Shown: positions 20,128 to 28,435, counted from the first letter of the stretch. The stretch: DNA of 64,000 nt from Georgenia sp. M64 (GCF_038049925.1 NZ_CP145809.1:620001-684000), one strand, 5' to 3'. The notes: generated by a model from the sequence alone, not told the origin. Translations and numbers: made by a program.

Positions 20128-21351
20128 TCAGCGCAGGACGTAGGCGCGGGCCCAGCGCCGCAGCTCGGCGTAGACCCGCCGGCGCACCGCCGCGGCCGAG
20201 AGCGTGACGTCGTGGATGGCGCCGTCGAACCGTGCGACCGTGACCAGCGGGCCGAGCTGGAGCGCGCGGCGGCGGATCTGCTCGACGTCGAGCACGGTGT
20301 CGGTCTCGCGCATCTGCTGGGACCACCGCGGGCTGACGAACGAGCGTCCCGACGTCATCACCAGCACCGGGCAGCTGATCTCGAGCTCGGCGGCGACCTG
20401 GGCGTGACCGGCGAGGATCGCGGCGAGCCAGCCCGCCCTGATCGGCGCCGCGGGTGAGGTCCGCCAGGCCGGCTCGGGGTTCCAGCCGGTGACGAACGGG
20501 TCGTCCTCGGAGCCGGCGGGGACGGGGCCGTCCGCCTCGGTCCACCCCATGAGGGCGCGCTGGTAGAAGCCGGGGTCGGCGGTGGGGAGGACGGAGCGGG
20601 GCTGGAGCCGGGCGAGGCTGCCCACGAGGGGGGTCGAGAGCGTGCGCAGCAGCGACGTGCCCTGCAGCTCCAGCCACGGGGAGTTGAGCACCAGCGCCCG
20701 CAGCGCCCCGGGGTGCCGGTGCGCCCACAGGGCCGTGGTGAGACCGCCGGTGGAGTGCCCGACGAGCACCAGGTCGGTGCCGACGCCGTGCTCGGCCCGC
20801 AGGACCTCCAGGGCGGCGTGGATGTCCTCGTCGTACGTGGAGAGGTTCTCGACGTAGCCGCGGGTCTGGTGCGACCGGAGCGAGCGGCCGTACTTGCGCA
20901 GGTCCAGGGCGTAGAAGGCGCCGCCGAGGGCGGACCACTCCCGCGCCTGCTCCCGGTGGTAGAAGTAGTCGTTCCAGCCGTGGACGTACAGCACGGTGAA
21001 GGTCGGCGTCGACGGCGTACCCGTGAGGGCCTCGGGGTCGGACACCGGGACGTGGCGCACGAGGGTGGCCACGACCTCACCCTCGTCGTCGTCGTGGAGG
21101 GGCAGCGTCCGGGCCTCGAAGCCCGCCCCGAGCACGTCCTCGACCCACCGGTCCGCCGGCGGCGGCGGGGGGAAGACGACGGCCTGCTCCGGCACGGCCT
21201 CGGCCTGGCTCGCAGCACCCTCCGTGGCGCCGGTGCCGTCCGGCGTCGACGTGGTCCCCGTCCCGCCGGCGCGCAGCCGCGCCGCCACCGCCTGCCGAAC
21301 CCGTTCGGAGCGCGGGGGGACGACGTCGTCGTCCGGCGGGTCCTTGACCAT
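20128..21351 (-). CDS. Alpha/beta hydrolase (S33 or lysophospholipase-like)
   Basis: A 407-residue hydrolase. The oxyanion segment VLYVHGWNDYF and nucleophile elbow VGHSTGG (Ser near residue 199) are clear; the distal His is in DGAIHDVTLS and the acid is likely in the preceding strand (CPVLVMTSGRSFVSP). Residues 1-70 form a variable Pro/Ala/Thr-rich leader without a signal-peptide pattern. The family includes monoacylglycerol lipases and serine aminopeptidases; the substrate is unknown. It lies 77 nt downstream of metX on the same strand, but there is no evidence of a role in methionine synthesis. Confidence 0.85.
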   Translation of the reverse strand: MVKDPPDDDVVPPRSERVRQAVAARLRAGGTGTTSTPDGTGATEGAASQAEAVPEQAVVFPPPPPADRWVEDVLGAGFEARTLPLHDDDEGEVVATLVRHVPVSDPEALTGTPSTPTFTVLYVHGWNDYFYHREQAREWSALGGAFYALDLRKYGRSLRSHQTRGYVENLSTYDEDIHAALEVLRAEHGVGTDLVLVGHSTGGLTTALWAHRHPGALRALVLNSPWLELQGTSLLRTLSTPLVGSLARLQPRSVLPTADPGFYQRALMGWTEADGPVPAGSEDDPFVTGWNPEPAWRTSPAAPIRAGWLAAILAGHAQVAAELEISCPVLVMTSGRSFVSPRWSQQMRETDTVLDVEQIRRRALQLGPLVTVARFDGAIHDVTLSAAAVRRRVYAELRRWARAYVLR

Positions 21352-21428
21352 GCACCCATGATGCCTCGCCGGCCCGGCGCGCGGGCGCGTCGTCGCGAGG
21401 GCTCGTCGGGGGGCCGGGAGCGGCCGGG

Positions 21429-22700
21429 TCAGCGCGCCGGTCGTCCCACCGGCGCCACGGCCCGGAGGAACCGGCCCAGCAGGGCGGCCACCTGGTCGTG
21501 CTCGATGAGGAAACCGTCGTGGCCGTAGGGCGAGCGGACGTACGCGACGGGCCCGGCGCCGGCGATCCCGGCGGCGATGCGCTCGGACTCGGCCGGGAAG
21601 AACAACCGGTCGCTGTCGACGGCGACGACGAGCGCCTCGGCGGTGACCTGGTCCAGGGCCGCCTCGACGCCGCCGCGGTCACGGCCGATGTCGTGGGTGA
21701 CCATGGACCGGGTGAGGGTGAGGTAGGTGTTCGCGTCGAAGCGGGCGGCGAGCTTGCCCGCGTGGTGGTCGAGGTAGGACTGCACCGCGTACCGGCCGCC
21801 CTCCAGCGGCTCCTCGGCGTGCTGGGGCAGCCGGCCGAACCGGCCGTCGAGCTCCGTGGGGGTCCGGTACGTCGTGTGGGCGATCTGCCGGGCGAGGCCC
21901 AGGCCCGCGTGGGGACCGTGCCCCGGGGCGGCGTCGTAGTAGTCCCCGCCGCGCCAGCCCGGGTCGAGCTCGATCGCCTGGAGCTGGGCGTGCGCCCAGG
22001 CGATCTGCTCCGCCGAGCTCTGCGCGGTCGAGGCGACGACGGCGACGGCCCCGACCCGCTCGGGCTCCGTGACGGCCCACTCCAGGACCCGGTGCCCACC
22101 CATGGACGCGCCGACGACGAGCGCCCACCGCTCGATGCCGAGCAGGTCGGTCAGCTCGACCTCGGCGGCGACCTGGTCACGCACGGTCAGGAGCGGGAAC
22201 CGCGACCCCCACGGTGCGCCGCCGGGGGCCGGGGAGGACGGACCGGTCGTGCCCTGGCAGCCGCCGAGGACGTTGGGGGCGACGACGAAGTAGCGGTCGG
22301 TGTCGATCGCCCGGCCCGGTCCCACCACCTGGGACCACCAGCCGTCGCCCTCGGGGTCGCCGGCGTGCCCGGTGACGTGGGAGTCGCCGGTGAGGGCGTG
22401 CAGGACCAGGACGGCGTTGTCGCCGGCCTCGTTGAGCTCACCCCACGTCTCGTAGGCGATCCGGACGTGGGGCAGGCGGCCGCCGCCCTCGAGGGGGAGC
22501 GCGCCGATGTCGGCGAACAGGCGCGGACCGGGGTCGTCGCCCGGGCGCCACGCCCCCGTCGCGGGGAGGGTGGCGGGGTCACGCTCGCGGCGGACGGGCC
22601 GGGCGCGCAGGGTCCGGGGCGCGGGGGCGCCGCCCGGCCGGGGGTGGCCGGGCGCTCCGTCGGGTGCCCCGTACCCCGGCGTGCCCTGCGTGCCCGGCAT
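21429..22700 (-). CDS. metX: Homoserine O-acetyltransferase
   Basis: A 423-residue alpha/beta-hydrolase-fold acyltransferase that acetylates homoserine, the first committed step of methionine synthesis. Landmarks: LVLHALTGDSHVTGH, LGGCQGTTGPSSP, nucleophile VVGASMGG and the acid/His pair AVDSDRLFF and YGHDGFLIE. The N-terminal 40 residues are a variable Gly/Pro-rich extension. The ATG at 22700 is 2 nt past the metY stop, so the two are one transcript. The open frame upstream is only the metY shadow. Acetyl rather than succinyl transfer is assumed from the actinobacterial family. Confidence 0.95.
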   Translation of the reverse strand: MPGTQGTPGYGAPDGAPGHPRPGGAPAPRTLRARPVRRERDPATLPATGAWRPGDDPGPRLFADIGALPLEGGGRLPHVRIAYETWGELNEAGDNAVLVLHALTGDSHVTGHAGDPEGDGWWSQVVGPGRAIDTDRYFVVAPNVLGGCQGTTGPSSPAPGGAPWGSRFPLLTVRDQVAAEVELTDLLGIERWALVVGASMGGHRVLEWAVTEPERVGAVAVVASTAQSSAEQIAWAHAQLQAIELDPGWRGGDYYDAAPGHGPHAGLGLARQIAHTTYRTPTELDGRFGRLPQHAEEPLEGGRYAVQSYLDHHAGKLAARFDANTYLTLTRSMVTHDIGRDRGGVEAALDQVTAEALVVAVDSDRLFFPAESERIAAGIAGAGPVAYVRSPYGHDGFLIEHDQVAALLGRFLRAVAPVGRPAR

Positions 22701-22702
22701 GC

Positions 22703-24034
22703 TCAGGCCTCCGCGCCGGCCGGCTCGGACGTGAAGGACGCGGCTGCGGCCAGTCCCAGCTCGAGGTCGGCGAGGATGTCGTCGATGTTCTCGATGCCCA
22801 CCGCGAGACGCACCAGGCCCGGGTTCACGCCGGAGGCCGCGAGGTCCTCGGGCGAGAGCTGGGAGTGGGTGGTCGAGGCGGGGTGGATGACGAGGGAGCG
22901 CACGTCGCCGATGTTGGCGACGTTGGAGTGCAGCTTGAGCGCGTCGACGAACGCCAGGCCCGCCGCGTAGCCGCCGGCCAGCTCGAACGCCAGCACCGCG
23001 CCGGCGCCGCGCGGGGCGTACCGCTGCGCGAGGTCGTACCACGGGGAGGACGGCAGCGAGGCGTACGCGACGCGCGTGACCTGCTCCTGGCCCTCGAGGA
23101 ACTCCGCGACGCGCCGGGCGTTGGCGACGTGCCGCTCGATGCGCAGCGACAGCGTCTCCAGCCCCTGCCCGATGAGGAAGGCGTTGAACGGCGAGACGGC
23201 CGGGCCGAGGTCGCGCAGGAGCTGGACCCGGGCCTTGAGGATGAAGGCGGGGGCGCCGAGGTCCTTGTAGACCAGGCCGTTGTAACTGGGGTCCGGCGTG
23301 TTGTAGTTGGGGAAGCGCTCGGGGTCGGCCGACCAGTCGAACGTGCCGCCGTCGACGATGACGCCGGCGATCGAGGTGCCGTGCCCGCCGAGGTACTTCG
23401 TGGCGGAGTGCAGCACGATGTCCGCGCCGTGCTCGAGCGGCTTGATGAGGAACGGCGTGGCGATGGTGTTGTCGACGACGAGGGGAACGCCGACCTCGTG
23501 GGCCACCGCGGCCACGGCCTCGATGTCGAGGACGGCGCTCTTGGGGTTGGCGATGGTCTCGCCGAAGAACAGCTTGGTGTTCGGCCGCACGGCCGCGCGC
23601 CAGGACTCCGGGTCGTCGGCGTCCTCGACGAACGTCGTGGTGATCCCGAACTTCGTCAGCGTGTTCTGGAGGAGGTTGTAGGTGCCGCCGTAGAGGTTGG
23701 GGCTGGAGACGACGTGGTCGCCGGCCTCGGCGATGTTGAGGATCGCCAGGGTCTCCGCGGCCTGACCCGAGGCCAGCAGCAGTCCGCCGATCCCGCCCTC
23801 GAGCGCGGCGATGCGGGACTCGACCGCCTCCTGCGTGGGGTTGGTGATGCGGGTGTAGATCGGGCCCGCCTCGGCCAGGGCGAACCGGCCGGCCGCCTGG
23901 GCGGCGTCCTCGAAGACGAAGGAGGTGGTCTGGTAGATCGGCAGGGCCCGCGCGCCGGTGGCGCTGTCGGGGGTCTGTCCGGCGTGGATCTGAAGGGTCT
24001 CGAAGGCCCAGCTCTGGGGGGTCTCGCTGCTCAT
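22703..24034 (-). CDS. metY: O-acetylhomoserine sulfhydrylase (aminocarboxypropyltransferase)
   Basis: A 443-residue Cys/Met-metabolism PLP enzyme forming homocysteine from O-acetylhomoserine and sulfide. The PLP lysine is in SATKYLGGHG; other marks are YTRITNPTQEAVE, LASGQAAETLAIL, VDNTIATPFLIKPL and the C-terminal RLAVGIENIDDILADLE. An AGGAG site precedes the ATG at 24034 and fixes the start, rejecting the longer frame to 24127. It heads the metY-metX operon. Its roughly 205-nt leader carries a candidate leaderless peptide and hairpins, suggesting attenuation. Confidence 0.96.
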   Translation of the reverse strand: MSSETPQSWAFETLQIHAGQTPDSATGARALPIYQTTSFVFEDAAQAAGRFALAEAGPIYTRITNPTQEAVESRIAALEGGIGGLLLASGQAAETLAILNIAEAGDHVVSSPNLYGGTYNLLQNTLTKFGITTTFVEDADDPESWRAAVRPNTKLFFGETIANPKSAVLDIEAVAAVAHEVGVPLVVDNTIATPFLIKPLEHGADIVLHSATKYLGGHGTSIAGVIVDGGTFDWSADPERFPNYNTPDPSYNGLVYKDLGAPAFILKARVQLLRDLGPAVSPFNAFLIGQGLETLSLRIERHVANARRVAEFLEGQEQVTRVAYASLPSSPWYDLAQRYAPRGAGAVLAFELAGGYAAGLAFVDALKLHSNVANIGDVRSLVIHPASTTHSQLSPEDLAASGVNPGLVRLAVGIENIDDILADLELGLAAAASFTSEPAGAEA

Positions 24035-24218
24035 GGTGGCTCCTGGTTCGGGGGAGTGGAGCGGGCAGACGAGGCTCGGCGTCGCCGCTGTCCCGTCAGC
24101 CCGCAGGGGGCCGGCAGTGACGTGCACGTCCGAGGGGGCGCCCGGTCCCGGCGGGCCGTCGTGAGGTCCCGGGGTGACGCGGCGGAGAGCCGACGTCAGG
24201 GCATGCCGAACGTGCGCG

Positions 24219-24242
24219 TCAGCGGCACATTCGACGGAACAT
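24219..24242 (-). CDS. Candidate leaderless upstream peptide before metY
   Basis: ATG TTC CGT CGA ATG TGC CGC TGA encodes MFRRMCR. Its ATG starts 8 nt after the last base of a TAGAGT -10 box, the geometry of leaderless starts elsewhere in this window. It contains two Met and one Cys codon in seven, rare in this genome. The stop is 184 nt before metY. Cys-rich leaderless peptides acting as attenuators are known in mycobacteria; a sulfur-amino-acid sensor here is inference. Confidence 0.5.
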   Translation of the reverse strand: MFRRMCR

Positions 24243-24249
24243 GTGGCCG

Positions 24250-24255
24250 ACTCTA
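24250..24255 (-). promoter_or_regulatory. -10 box of the metYX transcript
   Basis: TAGAGT on the minus strand (24255 to 24250); the predicted start point is at or next to the ATG of the upstream peptide. The -35 region is weak. Confidence 0.5.
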
Positions 24256-24283
24256 GGAGCGGCGCGAACGCCTGAACAGACGC

Positions 24284-24300
24284 GTCTCATGTGGTGAGAC
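24284..24300. promoter_or_regulatory. Palindromic operator candidate upstream of metYX
   Basis: GTCTCA-TGTGG-TGAGAC, a perfect 6-bp inverted repeat just upstream of the metY -35 region. It is unlike the McbR site of corynebacteria as I recall it; the cognate regulator is unknown. Confidence 0.45.
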
Positions 24301-24473
24301 CTGCGCCACCCGCGACTCGTGCGGGGCGCAGGTGGAGCGCCCCGCGCGTGCCGGGTTCGTCCCGGAGCGGGACAGGCCGGGGGCAAGGCGCTTGGTCGGC
24401 TCCAGTCGTCGTTGTCCGCGATCAGGTGCTTCGTGGGCTCAGGGTGTTGCTGGGCGAGCGATCCCTCCGTCGG

Positions 24474-24528
24474 CGAACGATCACCTCGTGACCGAGCGAT
24501 CCCTCCACACCGCTCTCGTTCGGCAACG
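24474..24528 (-). repeat. Dispersed repeat copy, inverted relative to 14560-14757
   Basis: Aligns with the reverse complement of 14698-14757, sharing GTGACCGAGCGATCCCTCC exactly and about 46 of 55 positions overall. A second GAGCGATCCCTCC stands just upstream at 24455-24467. Confidence 0.85.
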
Positions 24529-24540
24529 GAGTGATCACTC
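24529..24540. repeat. Perfect 12-bp palindrome
   Basis: GAGTGATCACTC abuts the dispersed repeat; an eroded version (GAGTGATCRTT) is in both 14.6-kb copies, so it seems to be part of the repeat family. Confidence 0.6.
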
Positions 24541-24634
24541 GCTGCACGACGTCGTGCGGGCGGTGGGACCTTGGTCGGTGGCGCCGGGCGTGACGGTCGC
24601 TCTTCCGCCCGGATCGGCGCTGCCGCGCCTACCT

Positions 24635-24657
24635 GTTACCAGTGTTACTAGAGATAC
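24635..24657 (+). promoter_or_regulatory. Three 9-bp-spaced direct repeats upstream of the NlpC/P60 gene
   Basis: GTTAC, GTTAC and GATAC start at 24635, 24644 and 24653. Direct GTTAC-like repeats are typical of response-regulator boxes; MtrA controls NlpC/P60 genes in corynebacteria, so it is a candidate. Confidence 0.4.
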
Positions 24658-24736
24658 GGATGTTCCCAAAGAGGTTCAAGTCCGCTACGGTGCGAGAGCG
24701 CGCGCCCCGCACGGTCCGCGCGGACCTGGAGGAACG

Positions 24737-26272
24737 GTGGACGCACGACCCGGTACGCGGCGGATGACGGCCGCCCTCGCCGTCCTTGCCCTGTCGACGG
24801 CAGGCTTCACGGCCGGTGCGACCGCAGCCCCGAGCGAGGACGAGATCGCGGAGTCCCGGGCCGCCGAGACGGTCACGGTCCGGTCGATCGCATCCCTCGA
24901 GGTCGAGCTCGCCACGGTGGCCGCCGAGGTCGAGGAGGCCGCGGTCCGCGCCTCGCTGACCAACGAGGACTTCCTCGCGGCGCAGGCGGCTCTCGCCGCC
25001 GCCGTCAGCACGGCGCAGGAGCGCCAGGCCGAGGCAGACGCCGCGGCCGAGGAGGTGGAGGCGGCACGTGCACAGCTCGGTCAGGTGGCCGCCGCGCTCT
25101 ACCAGGACAGCTCGGTCGGACTCGCCCACATCACCCCCTACCTCTCCTCCGACAGCTTCGCGGAGGCGATGGGTCGCACGTCCACGCTCGAGCGCCTCGG
25201 CAGTCGCGCGGACAAGCACATCCAGCGCTTCCAGGCACTCGAACAGGTCCACCGCACGCTGCAGGGCCGTGCCGACGAGGCGGTCGCCGCGCAGGAACGG
25301 GCCACGGACGAGCTCGGCGCCGCGTCCGAGGCGGCCGAGGCCGGCTACGCCCAGGCGCAGGACCAGGCCATCGTTGCCGCGCAGCGGCGCGGGGAGCTCA
25401 TCGTCGAGCTCGCAGCGCAGCGATCCACCACGGTCGAGCTCGAGCGTGCCCGTCAGGACGCGCTCGACGCCGATCGGCTCTCCCGTCAGGACGCCGCCGC
25501 CCGGTCCCAGGCCCTCGCCGCCATCCCGGCCGCCGCAGCGACGGGCCCTGCGCCCGCCGTCCAGAGCCCGGCTGCCCAGAGCCCCGCTGCCCAGAGCCCG
25601 GCTGCCCAGGCGCCGACCGCGCAGGCGCCGGCCGCGCCGAGCCCGGCCCAGGATCCGGAGCCCGCCCCGGCTCCCGCGCCCGCCCCGGCGCCCGCGCCCG
25701 CTCCGGCGCCCGCACCTGCTCCGGCCCCGGCGCCCGCTCCGGCCCCGGCGCCCGCTCCGGCCCCGGCGCCCGCTCCGGCCCCGGCGCCCGCGCCGGCGCC
25801 TGCTCCGGCGCCTGCTCCGGCGCCCGCACCTGCTCCTGCTCCGGCACCCGCGCCCGCACCTGCTCCGGCCCCTGCGCCCGCGCCCGCACCCGCCCCGCCG
25901 GTCAACACCTCGGCCGTCGACCGCGCGATCGCCTTCGCCCGGTCCCAGCTCGGTGTCCCGTACGTGTGGGGTGGAACCGGGAACCCCGGCTACGACTGCT
26001 CGGGCCTGACCATGCGGGCCTTCGGGGCCGCCGGGATCTCGTTGCCCCGCACCACCCGCGCCCAGTGGGACGTCGCGACCAAGGTGCCGCTGAGCCAGGT
26101 CAAGAAGGGCGACCTGGTGTTCTGGAGCAGCAACGGCCAGCGTTCAGGGATCTACCACGTCGCGATCTACACCGGTGGCAACATGCGCATCCACGCGCCC
26201 AGCCCCGGAAAGACCGTCGAGGAGGTGCCCATGTGGCACGTCAACATCATGCCGGTGGTGGGCCGCCTCTGA
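24737..26272 (+). CDS. Secreted NlpC/P60 (C40) peptidoglycan hydrolase with coiled coil and Pro-Ala spacer
   Basis: 511 residues from GTG 24737. A signal peptide (DARPGTRR, then hydrophobic MTAALAVLALSTAGFTAGA) is followed by an Ala/Glu-rich coiled coil (residues about 35-270, as in RipA/CwlO-type hydrolases), a Pro-Ala repeat (about 307-388) and the NlpC/P60 domain (about 389-511). Catalytic Cys is in YDCSGLTM (near 420), His in YHVAIYTG, third residue likely in MRIHAPSPG. It should cleave D-Glu-to-diaminoacid bonds in the cell wall during division. The frame is open to 24332, but a GGAGG site just before 24737 supports this start; its spacing is short, so ATG 24764 remains possible. Confidence 0.88.
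   Translation: MDARPGTRRMTAALAVLALSTAGFTAGATAAPSEDEIAESRAAETVTVRSIASLEVELATVAAEVEEAAVRASLTNEDFLAAQAALAAAVSTAQERQAEADAAAEEVEAARAQLGQVAAALYQDSSVGLAHITPYLSSDSFAEAMGRTSTLERLGSRADKHIQRFQALEQVHRTLQGRADEAVAAQERATDELGAASEAAEAGYAQAQDQAIVAAQRRGELIVELAAQRSTTVELERARQDALDADRLSRQDAAARSQALAAIPAAAATGPAPAVQSPAAQSPAAQSPAAQAPTAQAPAAPSPAQDPEPAPAPAPAPAPAPAPAPAPAPAPAPAPAPAPAPAPAPAPAPAPAPAPAPAPAPAPAPAPAPAPAPAPAPAPAPAPAPAPPVNTSAVDRAIAFARSQLGVPYVWGGTGNPGYDCSGLTMRAFGAAGISLPRTTRAQWDVATKVPLSQVKKGDLVFWSSNGQRSGIYHVAIYTGGNMRIHAPSPGKTVEEVPMWHVNIMPVVGRL
25659..25901 (+). repeat. Pro-Ala-encoding low-complexity tract
   Basis: About 240 nt of GCNCCN codon pairs in the NlpC/P60 gene, encoding roughly 40 Pro-Ala dipeptides. It is slippage-prone and creates a mirror Gly-Ala frame on the minus strand. 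It probably spans the cell wall. Confidence 0.95.
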
Positions 26273-26290
26273 GCCGGCACCGCACGACTA

Positions 26291-26316
26291 AGGGCCCCGC
26301 CGGTCGGCGGGGCCCT
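26291..26316. terminator. Terminator between the NlpC/P60 gene and ppa
   Basis: An 11-bp GC stem (26291-26301 with 26306-26316) and a 4-nt loop between convergent genes. Confidence 0.85.
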
Positions 26317-26368
26317 CGGTCGTCGTGCGGGGACGGCAGCCGGTGGTGCGGCCAGCCCGTCGGTGACG

Positions 26369-26875
26369 TCAGTGGACGCCGTTGTTGTGGTAGCCCTGCT
26401 CCTTGGCCCGCTCGTACGACCGGCGGATCTCGTGCTCGGCCGCCTCACGGCCCACCCAGTGGGCGCCCTCGACCGACTTGCCCGGCTCGAGGTCCTTGTA
26501 CACCTCGAAGAAGTGCTGGATCTCCAGGCGGTGGAACTCGCTGACGTCCTCGATGTCCGTGCGCCACGACGCGCGCTGGTCGGCCGCCGGGACGCACAGG
26601 ACCTTGTCGTCCCCGCCGGCCTCGTCCTTCATCCGGAACATCCCCAGGGCGCGGCAGCGGATGAGGCAGCCGGGGAAGGTCGGCTCCTCGAGCAGCACCA
26701 GCGCGTCGAGCGGGTCGCCGTCCTCGCCGAGCGTGTCCTCGATGAACCCGTAGTCGTCGGGGTAGCGGGTGGACGTGAAGAGCATCCGGTCCAGGCGGAT
26801 CCGCCCGGTCTCGTGATCGACCTCGTACTTGTTGCGGTTCCCCTTGGGGATCTCGATCGTGACGTCGAACTCCAC
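26369..26875 (-). CDS. ppa: Soluble inorganic pyrophosphatase (family I)
   Basis: 168 residues, the usual bacterial family I length; cytoplasmic hydrolysis of PPi to 2 Pi. Active-site residues are visible in [24 protein letters not shown] and [12 protein letters not shown]. The GTG at 26875 ([12 protein letters not shown]) lies just after a GGAGGAAGG ribosome site, rejecting the longer frame to 26965. It is divergent from dacB and coexists with the membrane PPase hppA in this window. Confidence 0.96.
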   Translation of the reverse strand: MEFDVTIEIPKGNRNKYEVDHETGRIRLDRMLFTSTRYPDDYGFIEDTLGEDGDPLDALVLLEEPTFPGCLIRCRALGMFRMKDEAGGDDKVLCVPAADQRASWRTDIEDVSEFHRLEIQHFFEVYKDLEPGKSVEGAHWVGREAAEHEIRRSYERAKEQGYHNNGVH

Positions 26876-26965
26876 GGCTACCCTTCCTCCGGCCCGGCCG
26901 CCCCACCGCGGGACGAGGGGGCGCGTCGTGTCCGCCCGGCGCGGTCCTGGCCGGACTCTCGGCAC

Positions 26966-26971
26966 TAGTGT
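26966..26971 (+). promoter_or_regulatory. Candidate -10 box of dacB
   Basis: TAGTGT (TANNNT type) 57 nt upstream of the dacB GTG, between divergent ppa and dacB. Confidence 0.4.
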
Positions 26972-27028
26972 GTCGCACGTCAGGGGCTTTCGTGCACGCG
27001 CGGCGCCCGCCGGACCCGGGGAGGTGCC

Positions 27029-28405
27029 GTGGCACGGAGGAGGATCGCGGGTGTCCTCGCGGGCGTCCTCGTCCTGGGTGGGTACACCGCCGCCGACGCC
27101 GCGGACGTCGTGCCCGGGGTGCTCACCACCGATCCGGTCCCCGCCGACCCCCGGCCCTTCCCCGACATCCCGGGCGACGGCCTGCGCGCCCCCGCCGTCG
27201 CGGGCCCGGACACGGAGTCACCGGTGCCGGCGGCAGCGGCGCTGGAAGGGATGGCCGACAGCCTCCGGGCGGACCACCGCATGATCGGCGAGGCCTCCGT
27301 CGTCGTCGCCGACGGAGTGACGGGGGAGGTGCTCCTCGACTCCGAGGGCGCCACGCCGCGCCGGCCCGCCTCCTCGCTCAAGGTCCTCACCGCCGCCGCG
27401 GCGCTCGCCGCGCTCGGCCCGGACCGGGTCCTCACGACGTCGGTGGTCCAGACCGGCGACGACCGGGTCGTGCTCGTCGCGGGCGGCGACGTCATGCTCG
27501 CCGCGGGGCAGGGCGACCCCGCCGCGGTCCGGGGCCACGCCGGGCTCGCCGACCTCGCGGCCGCCACGGCGGCCGAGCTCACCGCGCAGGGGGTGGGCGA
27601 GGTGAGCGTCTCGCTGGCCGACGGCCTGTTCACCGGCCCTGTCCACGCGTCCGGCTGGAGCGGGCTGGACCTGGACTTCGTCATGCCGGTCCAGCCCCTC
27701 GCCGTCGACTCCGGCCGCGACGGTGCCGGCGGCTATCTCGACGACCCGGCCCTGGAGGCGGCCCGCACCTTCGCGGCCGCCCTGGCCGACGCCGGTGTCG
27801 CCGTCTCGGGGTCGGTCCGCCGCACCCCCCTGCCCGACGACGACCTCGAGCCGATCGCGACCGTCGAGTCCGCCCCGCTCGCGGCGGTGGTGCGCGAGGC
27901 CCTGCGCGCCTCCGACAACTCCGTCACCGAGGTCCTCGGCCGGCTGGTCGCGATCGAGCGGGGCGGAGCGGCGGACTTCGCGGGCGCGACCGCGGCGGTG
28001 CGCGACCAGCTGGCCGACCTCGGCCTCGACGTCGAGGGCGTCACCCTCGCCGACACCTCCGGCCTGAGCATGGACACCACCGTGCCGGCGCGCCTCCTCA
28101 CCGACGTCCTCGTCGCCTCCCTCGACCCCGCCCGGCCCGAGCTCGCCGCGCTCGTGCCCGGCCTGCCCGTGGGCAACCTCGACGGCACGCTCGCCGAGCG
28201 CTTCACCGGCGACCTCGCCGGGCGTGTGCGCGCCAAGACCGGCACCCTCACCGTGGCCTCGTCCCTCAGCGGGACGGTGCTGACCGCCGACGGCCGCCTG
28301 CTGGTCTTCTCCGTCCTCACCGACGACCTCCCGGTCGGCACGACCTTCCAGGCCCGGCTGGCGATCGACGACCTCGTGCGCACGCTCGGCGCGTGTGGGT
28401 GCTAG
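27029..28405 (+). CDS. dacB: D-alanyl-D-alanine carboxypeptidase/endopeptidase (PBP4, S13 family)
   Basis: A 458-residue exported penicillin-binding protein trimming peptidoglycan side chains. N-terminal signal segment [19 protein letters not shown]; nucleophile motif PASSLKVL (SxxK), second motif SDN ([13 protein letters not shown]), third KTG (VRAKTGTLT). Between SxxK and SxN lies the inserted domain usual for S13 enzymes. The GTG at 27029 follows a GGGGAGG site. The next gene starts 37 nt after the stop with its own promoter. Confidence 0.94.
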   Translation: MARRRIAGVLAGVLVLGGYTAADAADVVPGVLTTDPVPADPRPFPDIPGDGLRAPAVAGPDTESPVPAAAALEGMADSLRADHRMIGEASVVVADGVTGEVLLDSEGATPRRPASSLKVLTAAAALAALGPDRVLTTSVVQTGDDRVVLVAGGDVMLAAGQGDPAAVRGHAGLADLAAATAAELTAQGVGEVSVSLADGLFTGPVHASGWSGLDLDFVMPVQPLAVDSGRDGAGGYLDDPALEAARTFAAALADAGVAVSGSVRRTPLPDDDLEPIATVESAPLAAVVREALRASDNSVTEVLGRLVAIERGGAADFAGATAAVRDQLADLGLDVEGVTLADTSGLSMDTTVPARLLTDVLVASLDPARPELAALVPGLPVGNLDGTLAERFTGDLAGRVRAKTGTLTVASSLSGTVLTADGRLLVFSVLTDDLPVGTTFQARLAIDDLVRTLGACGC

Positions 28406-28429
28406 GCCGCGCCGCGCGCCCGCCGACAG

Positions 28430-28435
28430 TAGGTT
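28430..28435 (+). promoter_or_regulatory. -10 box of the DUF2342 operon
   Basis: TAGGTT, 7 nt, then ATG 28443. The 7 nt contain GGAGG, so the start could be read leaderless or with a minimal leader. Confidence 0.5.

Larger units (their letters stand above)
24035..24736. other. 702-bp divergent intergenic region, metY to NlpC/P60 gene
   Basis: It contains the metY leader with its upstream peptide, -10 box and palindrome (24219-24300), a dispersed repeat (24474-24528), a 12-bp palindrome, and the NlpC/P60 upstream region with 9-bp-spaced direct repeats. I see no other gene in it. Confidence 0.75.

Noticed and set aside
24035-24242. SAM riboswitch in the metY leader
   Set aside because: I looked for the conserved cores of SAM-I and SAM-IV as I remember them (such as CCGGCAACC) on the minus strand and found none. 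A covariance-model search would be decisive.
24673-24683. tRNA T-arm-like GGTTCAAGTCC
   Set aside because: The flanking stem has a mismatch, and no acceptor, D or anticodon arms can be formed upstream.
24600-24736. c-di-AMP (ydaO-type) riboswitch before the NlpC/P60 gene
   Set aside because: Actinobacterial wall-hydrolase genes often carry it, but the space before the start is short and I could not find the conserved core.
25486-25908. Gly-Ala-repeat protein on the minus strand
   Set aside because: It is the mirror translation of the Pro-Ala tract of the NlpC/P60 gene.
26876-26965. Longer N terminus of inorganic pyrophosphatase
   Set aside because: The extension is Arg/Pro/Gly-rich and unconserved; a strong ribosome site precedes GTG 26875, giving the normal family length.
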